Assembly (NCBI GenBank): GCA_020430005.1
Contig: JAGQKQ010000071.1
Coordinates: forward strand, 1 to 8,697
From: Candidatus Omnitrophota bacterium
GTDB lineage: Bacteria > Omnitrophota > Gorgyraeia > Zapsychrales > Zapsychraceae
Length of the DNA: 8,697 bases
Direction: 5' to 3'
Of this stretch, positions 1-8,400 are shown piece after piece. Both the position numbers and the translations under genes were made by a program. Below the pieces are notes generated by a model, which did not search any database, had not been told where the DNA came from, and saw only the letters and a list, made by a program, of their open reading frames with translations. How positions within the stretch are numbered: position 1 is the first letter of the stretch; every line of letters starts with the position of its first letter.

Positions 1-207
1 GACCTTTAAATAGATCCCTTTTGTCCAGGAAATCCGGGAAACGATCTGTCCCAACTCAACCTTTTTATTTAAACTTTTCGAGGCTGCTTCTGTAATATCC
101 GTTCTATATTTATCCAAATCAAAATTCTTGATTACAAAAAATCCGGCAATCAAAGCAACAACAGTAATGACCAGCAAAATAATCAAAATGATTTTTATCG
201 CCTTCAT
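1..207 (-). CDS. AsmA-family envelope protein, N-terminal 69 codons (truncated by window edge)
   Basis: The reading frame starts at ATG 207-205 and stays open to base 1, so only the N-terminus is present. Residues 3-26 form one hydrophobic segment ([19 protein letters not shown], then FFVI) after a short basic start, which reads as an N-terminal inner-membrane anchor. It is followed by [20 protein letters not shown] and KVELGQI. The pattern of an Asp-Leu-Asp-x-Tyr stretch, an Ile/Ala helix, 'S..L.kkV.lG' and a beta strand (WTKGIYLKV) directly after the anchor is the typical opening of AsmA and related proteins. Members of that family are inner-membrane anchored, reach into the periplasm, and include bridge-like lipid transporters (TamB, YhdP, YdbH). 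Which subfamily this is cannot be told from 69 residues. The start codon overlaps the stop of the upstream gene (ATGA), and a good ribosome binding site precedes it. DUF748-type relatives are the main alternative. Confidence 0.72.
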   Translation of the reverse strand, partial: MKAIKIILIILLVITVVALIAGFFVIKNFDLDKYRTDITEAASKSLNKKVELGQIVSRISWTKGIYLKV

Positions 208-2351
208 TTGGTCTTTTTCTCCTTGCTATATGTTTCTAAAAGTTTTTTGAAATCGCTTAATTGTGTTACCGGTTTTTGGCAAGCATGGTTTTCACAGAAA
301 TAAATGGTTATCTGTTCATCCAAAGGTTCTTGTTCCTTGATAAACGGAAACATCGGGACAATCTGCTCCACACGATCATGTTCCGAAGGGCGAAAACAAA
401 CCACTTTGTTCGGTATATAGTACTTATACAATAAACTTACCATCTCTTCAAGATTGTCCTGTTCTTTTCCAGCCGCGAAAACCACTTCATTAACTGCACC
501 GGTCGCAAAATCATAAGCCGACAACATTTGGGCGTAAGATCCCGGACGGGAGGTAATCTCCCCGGCAAAAGCCTTAAAAAGTTTTTCATACCTATTTTGC
601 CATTGTTGATCCGATGTCATATGGTGAAGCCTCACCATAACCAATGCCGCAACAGAATTTCCGGAAGGAATAGCCCCATCGTAGGCCTCCTTAGGACGAA
701 AAACCAGTTCTTCACTATCATCGGCTGTCAGATAAAATCCTCCACGCTCCTGATCCCAGAAACGATTAACCATATCCGTTGTCAGACGAACAGCCAGAAT
801 GAGATATTTCTCGTCCAATATCGCTTCATACAAATCAAGCAGGGCGTTCGTAAAGAAAGCATAATCCTCCAGCATCCCGTTAATACCAGCTTCCCCGTCA
901 CGGTATCTGTGTAACAGCCGTCCTTCTTCTGTAATCAAATGTTGAATAATAAAATCAGCCGCTTTTTGTGCCGCGCTTAAATATTTTGAATCGTTCAAAA
1001 CACGTCCGGTATAAGCTAAAGAGGAAATCATCAAACCGTTCCAGTCGGTTAAAACTTTATCGTCAAGATGCGGACGTGGACGCTGCTGGCGAAGATTAAA
1101 AAGAATATGTTTGATTTCATCCAATTGGGCCGTTTCTTGCGGAACTTCATCATCTATAAACAGGATGTTCTTTCCTACAAACTCCCCATGTGGATCGCTA
1201 TGAGCATTTCCTTCCGACTTAATTGAATAAGCTTGGGCCGCCAGAGCAAATTGTTTTTCATTAAGATTATTTCTTAGCTCCTCCTCAGACCATACATAAA
1301 ACGCTCCCTCTTTTTTCTTCAGATGATCCTGTAGACGCTTGCCGGAGGATTGATATTCAACAGGATCAATGCTATCAGCGTCCTCTGCCGAATAAAATCC
1401 GCCTTCGGTAGACATTAAATCCCGAAGAACATAGTCACAAATACCCCGCGCGATTTTTTCATAAAAAGTATCCCCGGTAATTTGATAAGTCTCAATATAA
1501 ACACGCGCTAATATGGCCTGATCATAAAGCATTTTTTCAAAATGAGGAATCTGCCATTGCTGGTCCGTCGCGTAACGATGAAAACCGCCGCCAAGCTGAT
1601 CATAAACTCCACCCTCTCCCATTTTCTTTAAAGAAAACTCAACCATATCGAGAACATTCTTGCTTTGTTCTTTTCTCCAATAACGCAATAAATAGGAAAA
1701 ATTATGGCCCATAGGAAATTTGGGTGACTGTCCAAATCCTCCATAACGAACATCATACATTGCCGAGTATCCTTGCCAGGCCTTAGAAAAAACTTCCATG
1801 TTTAGCGGTAGCGCCTGCGGACCAGTTTGTTCCGCACGATTTTTTAATATTTGAAGAATAGAATTTGACGATTCGATAATCTGTTCTGGATCTTTCATCC
1901 AGTTTTGATGAATAATTGTCAGCACGTCTTTTAATCCGGGCGTTCCCCAGCGAGGTTCCGGGGGATAATACGTTCCCCCGTAAAAGGCCTTTTTATCCGG
2001 CGTTAGAAAAACCGTTAACGGCCAGCCGCCATGTCCTGTCGTCGCTGTCACAAATTGCATATAGATATGATCAATATCCGGACGCTCCTCCCGGTCTACC
2101 TTGACGGGGACAAAGTATTCATTAATTAATTTCGCGGTCTCTTCATCTTCAAAAGATTCATGGGCCATGACATGACACCAATGGCAGGTGGAATAGCCTA
2201 TAGATAAGAAAATCGGTTTATTTTCCCTCTTAGCCTTCTGGAAAGCTTTTTCTCCCCAAGGATACCAGTCAACAGGATTAGCGGCATGCTGAAGAAGATA
2301 CGGACTACTTTCCCAAGCTAAATGATTTTGGTTTCTTGGTGTTTCCATCAT
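204..2351 (-). CDS. YyaL/SPATA20-family protein: DUF255 thioredoxin-like domain plus alpha/alpha barrel
   Basis: This is a full-length member (715 residues) of the widespread family that includes Bacillus YyaL and animal SPATA20/SSP411. Residues 1-165 are the DUF255 thioredoxin-like domain. It contains the family opening [20 protein letters not shown], the active-site-like C56-H-W-C59 in [18 protein letters not shown] at 86-94, and [12 protein letters not shown] from residue 108, whose P111 matches the thioredoxin cis-proline. Residues about 200-620 carry the alpha/alpha-barrel signatures: GFGQSPKFP (205), [10 protein letters not shown] (254) followed by [11 protein letters not shown] (269), [11 protein letters not shown] (317), [13 protein letters not shown] (429), GMLEDYAFF (492) and [13 protein letters not shown] (558). 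The C-terminal [10 protein letters not shown] (686) is also a family hallmark. No reaction is firmly established; a redox or carbohydrate-related role is inferred from the folds. There is no signal peptide, so it is probably cytoplasmic. Two ATG codons lie in tandem (2351 and 2348) with no clear Shine-Dalgarno, and an in-frame TAA 24 bases upstream limits the start. It overlaps the AsmA gene by four bases. Confidence 0.95.
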   Translation of the reverse strand: MMETPRNQNHLAWESSPYLLQHAANPVDWYPWGEKAFQKAKRENKPIFLSIGYSTCHWCHVMAHESFEDEETAKLINEYFVPVKVDREERPDIDHIYMQFVTATTGHGGWPLTVFLTPDKKAFYGGTYYPPEPRWGTPGLKDVLTIIHQNWMKDPEQIIESSNSILQILKNRAEQTGPQALPLNMEVFSKAWQGYSAMYDVRYGGFGQSPKFPMGHNFSYLLRYWRKEQSKNVLDMVEFSLKKMGEGGVYDQLGGGFHRYATDQQWQIPHFEKMLYDQAILARVYIETYQITGDTFYEKIARGICDYVLRDLMSTEGGFYSAEDADSIDPVEYQSSGKRLQDHLKKKEGAFYVWSEEELRNNLNEKQFALAAQAYSIKSEGNAHSDPHGEFVGKNILFIDDEVPQETAQLDEIKHILFNLRQQRPRPHLDDKVLTDWNGLMISSLAYTGRVLNDSKYLSAAQKAADFIIQHLITEEGRLLHRYRDGEAGINGMLEDYAFFTNALLDLYEAILDEKYLILAVRLTTDMVNRFWDQERGGFYLTADDSEELVFRPKEAYDGAIPSGNSVAALVMVRLHHMTSDQQWQNRYEKLFKAFAGEITSRPGSYAQMLSAYDFATGAVNEVVFAAGKEQDNLEEMVSLLYKYYIPNKVVCFRPSEHDRVEQIVPMFPFIKEQEPLDEQITIYFCENHACQKPVTQLSDFKKLLETYSKEKKTK
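219..224 (-). promoter_or_regulatory. Ribosome binding site for the AsmA-family gene
   Basis: The minus strand reads AAGGAG here, 11 bases before ATG 207-205. It lies inside the last codons of the YyaL/SPATA20 gene and supports this ATG as the real start. Together with the ATGA stop/start overlap it suggests re-initiation or coupled translation of the two genes. Confidence 0.7.
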
Positions 2352-2408
2352 ATGAGAGTTTGTTTTCAGGTTTTATGCAGGAAAATCGTGATATATTTAC
2401 ACTGAAGA

Positions 2409-5400
2409 TTAGTGCCCGTGTTCAATAGCATCCAGCGCTTCTGTAATAAGATCCCGTCGGTATAATCCCTCTCGTGACGGCGTTGGCGCCGGAGAAACAA
2501 TCGTTTCTTCAACGACAGCCGGAGGTGGCGGAGGAAGACTTTTAGGTCTGTTTTGAAGTTCGGCAATATATTGGCGGACTTGTTTATAGTCCGGAAGCAT
2601 GTAGTCAATTTCTTGAAAAACATTTAAAGAACGGTCAAATTGATTGTCACGATACAGTTGAACTGCCTTTCCATACAATTTCTCAACGCTTGCTTCAAAT
2701 TCCTGTCTTAATTTTTCGCGCTCCTCACTAAGATCTTCCCGGCGCTGTTGAACCAAACGTTCCAATTCACCACGAGGAATTCTTTCAGGCGTTTCTAGTT
2801 CTTCCGGCATCGACGCGCCTTTAGGAGATATATTAGTCGCAACCTGGGTGGATTTTGATTCAGACCCTTTTTGATCAGCCTTATCCGCCGTCTTTGCGGC
2901 TTTCACTACAGAAGCCTCTTTTTGCTGTGCTTCTTTTTTCTCCTCCTCTAATTTGGCCCGTCTTTTTCGTTCTCGCTCTTCATAAGCCTTTATTCTTTCC
3001 TTTTCATGCTCTTCCCGTTTTTTCTGCCGGTCTTCAAGCTTTTCAATTTTTGATAATTCACCTTCTGTCAATTCCCGCGTATCATCTAATTCCACCATTT
3101 GCTTTTTTAATTGTTCTTTTTCTTTAAGAAGTCTCTGCTCCCGTTCGTCAATTTTTTCCTTAAGCAAATCCAATTCCTTTTGACGGATATCTTCTAAACG
3201 TTCCTGCCCTTTCGACAATTCTTTTTGTCGTTTTGAAGCTAGAATCTGCTCCTTTTCCTTCCGCTTGGCAATTTTCTCATCAATCTTTCGACGGTCTTTT
3301 TCTAAACGATCTTTAGCTTTCTTCACATATCGCTCGGAAAAACCACCCTCCTTCAAAAGAAGATCATAGCTTTCAAACAATTTCTTGGCTTCGTCAAACT
3401 GTTCTTTTTCATACAGAGAAATGGCCTTTTTGTACATCTCTTTGGCTTCTTTTTGAAGCTGTCGCTGTTCTTTGCGTGTTAATTTGTGTTTTTCCTTTTC
3501 TTCCGTCTTAACCGGCTCACTTTCCTTCTTTACAGGTTCACTTTCCTTGACGCCAGCCTTCTCGCTATACTGTTTGAACCAGTCGTCTTTTTCCTTTTGC
3601 TCTTTTGCATCGACAACTTCTTCTTTTTTCATTTTTGCATCAATTTTCTTCCTGTCTTTTTCCAAACGTTTCTTGGCCTTCATCACATATCGTTCGGAAA
3701 AACCACCCTTCTGTAATAAAAGATCATAATTCTCAAACATTAATTTTGCGTTTTCAAAATCGCCTTGCTCATATAACGTAATGGCTTTTTCATAAATACC
3801 TTCCGCTTCTTTTCTTAAAGCCTTCATATCTTTGTCTTCCTGTTTATTGGACACTTCTTCAGATTCAGGCTCCACCTCTACAGATTCTTTGGTAGTCTTT
3901 TCTTTCGCATCTTTCTGCGCGACTTCCTTATTTTCACTCTTAATTTCCTTCGACTCTTTTAAATTTCCCATATTTTCACTGTAATAATCAAACCAGCTGT
4001 CCATTAATTCTTTTTTCTTCTCGGGTGTTTTACTCCGCTCAAAAGCTTCTTTAATTTTCTGATCGGTTTTTACAACGTATCTCCGTACTCTTTTGTAATC
4101 AGGAAACATTCCGTCAACCATACGAAACTTTGACTGGGCTTCCAGATATTTCTTGCCTTTATAAAGCGTGATACCCTCCCGATAAAGACTTTCCACTCTT
4201 CGTTCAAAACGATCCTGTTCATCACGTTTGCGATTATCAATCGATTTTTGTAATCGTTCCCGTGCGAGACGCAACTTTTCCTGCTTCTCCTCTTCTCTCA
4301 TTTCCTGCTCACGTAAAAAGGCGTTATATCGATCCTCACGGCTCCCCTTATGATCTTCTTTAGAAATTTCCTGTGAAACGTCTTCACTTAATTCCTTTTT
4401 CGACATTTGTTCTACCGGTTCTTTTTCTTTCTTTTCCGGCATACTTTTTGTCATTTTTTTAGGTTCTTTTGCAGAAGAGGTCTTTTTTTGTTCTTTCTCG
4501 GTTTTATCCGACGGCTTCATCTTCTCCGTATTTTCTGCTTCCGTCTTAGCCGCCGCTTTGGCAAGCTTCTCCTCTTTTTCTTTCTGCTTTCGCATTTTCT
4601 CCAGCTCTGCCACTTCCTGCTTAATTTTTTTCTTCAAAGAACGTCTACTTTTTCTGGGAAGCGTCTTAAGATATTCCTTCATTTCGGCAACTTTTTGGCG
4701 GCGAGCATCATACTCTTTCTGCCAATCCTCAGAGCTTGTCTCTTCTTCAGCAGAAGCTGTCTGAGCTTCGTCCAACATACTTTCAAATTCCTGAATTTTT
4801 AGCTTAGCATCAATCCATTTTAAATATTTTTCAACATCTCCACGGGAAGGATCATCCTGTTGAAGTTTCATGAAAGCATCCTGGGCTTCCTTTAACTGAC
4901 CTTCATTATATAACCCCCTCGCTTCTTCAAATCTCTTCTGACGGCCGTCTTCAACAAGTTTTTGCCCTTCTTTTTCTTTAGACCTTCGTTGCTTTTCATA
5001 AATAGCTTCGCGCTTCTGGTCCTGCCGATTTTCCACCTTTTCTTCCCTTAATAGAACTCTACGGTTTTTAGCAGCATCCCGACGGCTTCGGACAAAATAT
5101 TTGAAACTTTTTACTTCCTGCTGAATTTCCCGTTCAAACTCATCCCGGCGGTCCCCCGATAAAGAAGACAGGTGTTGTTTCATTAAATCTATTTTTTGCT
5201 TACGTTTTTTGTATTCCTTTTTCCAGGTATATCGGGCCGCTTCAGCTGCCCGCGCAGCCTCTTCCTCTTCTCGAACTTTTACCAACTCTTCTTCATATTG
5301 TTTTTTCCGTTCGGCTTCTTTTTTTGCAGCCAACTCCGCCTTTTCTTTTTCAATTTTTTGTTGTTTAAGACCTTCTTCCGCCAGTTCCATATATTTATGA

Positions 5401-8400
5401 ACTTCTTCATTGAAGTTATCTTCCTTATATAAATCTTTAAGGAGATCTCTTGCCTCAGAATATTTTTTGTCTTTGTACAACTTCTTGGCTTCAGCAAGCC
5501 TTTCAGCATAAATCTCTTTTTCCCGCATTTCTTTGAGCTCTTGCTCACCAAGGCGCAGTATTTCTTTTTCAATCCTATCGAGATAGCTCAAAACGCTTTC
5601 ATTGTAAGGATCCTCTTTCTTTAAGTCTTCAAATCTTTTCTGAGCTTCCAATAGAGAACCTTTTTTATATAAATCTTCTGCGGCATTCAGATCTTTTTGA
5701 AATTCCTCTTCTTCTTTTTTCTCACGACGAGCTAGACGCTGTTTGGCCGCTTCCTCTATCCGAAGCGTATCTTTTTCTTCCTTTTTTTCCTGCTTTTTCT
5801 GGCGTCCCGCTAATTTTTCATCAATATTTTTGATATACTGCGCGATATTCTTATTGTCGGGATCAAGCTTGGCCAGTTCTTCAAACTTCGCCTTGGCCTG
5901 TATAATACGATCCTGTTTATATAATTTTCGGGCCAACTTATAATCTTTCTTAAACTTATCTCTAGCCGAATCCAGTTTCTTTGCGTCTCTTACCCCCTTT
6001 TGATCAATCTGTCGCCGCTCCATTTTTGTCGTATCGTAACGATGATCCCAGTCTCTGGCTCTTTGGGCAAACGCGATATTCTTTAAGTAATCCTTGGTGT
6101 CTCTATACCAAGGAATCAATTCCTGCGCTTTTTCAAAATTCTTTTGTGCCGCCTCATATTTACCCTTCTCATAATAAGTTACACCGGCCTGATAATACTT
6201 CTCAGCCTTATTAAAACGTTCATCATTAACCCGGGCGGCAGAAGTCGGCGAGGAAAGCGGTTTAATTTTAAAATCTGTTTTATAAGACGCTTGCCGTAAT
6301 TCAGCAACATCTTGTCGGCGGAGCCCTTCTTTAAAAGGCATCTCACCATTTTGTTGTTCCCATATTAGACGGTTAACTTTGGCAAGATATTTTTCCGTCG
6401 ACTTGTATCCCGGAACAGTCGCATTAACTTCCTCAAATTTATTTTGTGCATCTTCATAATTTTTGTCTTTATAAGCCCTGACAGCTTCTTTGTACTTCAT
6501 TTTGAGTTGTTCGGCTTTTTCTTTTTGGCTAAGCTGTCCATCTTTTCTTTGGTCAAGCATTTGATTTTTCTGCTTTTCCCGCTTAACCTGCATTCTTAAC
6601 TCTTCTTCATCCTGCACAGCGTATTTCTTTTTGTTGTCTTGTATTTTTTCCCGAACAGCAGTTAATTTTCCTTCAACATTATTTAAATACTTTTCTACAG
6701 AGCGATATCCTGGCTTGATTTTATTAACTTCTTCGAAACGGGCCTTGGCGGCAGGATACTGTTTATTCTTGTAGAAAGTAATCCCCTGACTGTACATCTC
6801 TTTGATTAATCTATTCCGTTCTTTATTGGCCAGAAGCCCGTCTTTATCTTTGGACTGACTAACGCCCTTTTGAGAAATTCTATCATTGTTCTTCGATGAA
6901 TCACTACCGGCTTCCATTTTTCGGCGGGGATCCTTTTTGGAAATCTTCATCACAGAGCTGTCTCCGCTTAAGTTGACCCCGGCAATATCATCATCAATGC
7001 GGGCCAAATAGTCACGGGTCTTTTTATAGGCAGGGAATAACGCCTCAACTTGAATAAATTTATTCTTAGCTTCTACAAAATTTTGCCTTTCATAAAAAAC
7101 CAGAGCTTCCTCATATTTCTGTTTGGCCTCAACCTCAAACTGCTCCCGTCTATCCTGAACAGCCTTTTTAATTGTTTCATCGTCTGTAATCGTAATATCA
7201 CCTTCTAAATAATAGTCATGCGCCGGGCCGATTTGTTTTTCAATGTTGGATAAATATTTCTCTGTCGACTTATAGCCGGGACTGCGCTCCTGAACCTGGT
7301 TAAAGCGCTCTCTCGCCAGAAAATAATCTTTTCTTTTATAATATTTCACACCATCTTTATACAGAAAAGCCAATTCCTCTTTAAGAGATTTCCATTCCTT
7401 CTTCTGGTCCTCAACCAAAACTTTTTCAAATTTCTCAACTTTTTCCTGTTTGATTTCCGCAACCTCTTCCTGAAGTTTATCCAGATATTTGCGGGTACTT
7501 TTATAATCAGGCACAATATTTTCTACTTCAAGAAAACGGGTCCGGGCTTGAGGATAGTCCCCTTTTTTATACAACGTCACTGCCGCATCGTAAACAAACT
7601 GAGCTTCTTCCTTTTTGCGCTCTTCCTGCCCCTGATCGCTTCTTTTACTTTTTTGGGTTTTTATATTTTCCGCCAAACGGTTAATCGCCCGTTCTTCTTC
7701 CTGCCGTCGTTTTGCGGCATATTCGGGATCCTGCATTCTTTTACGCTTTTCTGTTTCAATATCTTTATCAATTCTTGAAAGATACCGGATTGTTCGCTTA
7801 TAATCCGGCAAAACCCATTCCACTTCTTTAAATTTTGCCTTGGCATCTTCAAAAAGACGCATTTTGTAAAGTTTGATCGCCTCCTGATACAAACCTTCCG
7901 CCTGCTCTTTTAACTGTGACCTGCGCTCTGTTTCTTTCTTCGCAAGATTTTCGCGCCAGCGTTCTTTTTCTTTATTTTTCTCAAACGCATCTTCTTTTAA
8001 CTGCTTTTCAATAAGCTCTTTCTGTTCTTCATGAATTTGGCGGGCAATAAGCATAAGATAGCTGCGCGTCGCCTTATGATCCGGAAACATTTCTTCAACC
8101 TGGTCAAATTCCTCTTTTGCCGCCAGATAATTTTTCTGTCGGAACAGCTTAATCGCATCCTGATAGTGGTCTTCCACATCCTTGGCACTGTAGCCACGCT
8201 CCGCTTCCAAACGCTCAAGACGTCTCTTCTCCGCCTCCTTTAGGGCGGCCTCTTTCTTTTTACTTTTCTTGACACTCTCCCTGATGTAGTCCTTCATTTC
8301 GGGATGCTCGGTAATACGGATCGCTTTTTGCCATAAATCCTGCGCTTCCTCATATTTACCTTCTTCGTAAAGCAGCATGGCTTTTTGATAATATTCTCGC

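Noticed and set aside
528..914. 128-codon plus-strand open frame opposite the YyaL/SPATA20 gene
   Set aside because: It lies entirely antisense to conserved family motifs and shows no domain or sensible composition of its own.
2352..2408. Terminator or promoter in the 57-bp gap before the YyaL/SPATA20 gene
   Set aside because: The only pairing I see is GTG/CAC around an AT-rich loop with no T tract, and the AT-rich TAAATATAT has no matching -35 element. Neither is strong enough to list.
4407..4802. 131-codon plus-strand open frame rich in Phe and Leu, and similar ones at 3472-3729, 5196-5432 and 7548-7778
   Set aside because: These are antisense shadows. Lys and Glu codons (AAA, AAG, GAA, GAG) read backwards become Phe and Leu codons with few stops. 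They show no family pattern and lie opposite an unbroken long gene.
5279..5572. 97-codon minus-strand open frame in another frame of the giant gene
   Set aside because: It is a Lys-rich out-of-frame reading of the same repetitive DNA, with no independent start signal that I can support.
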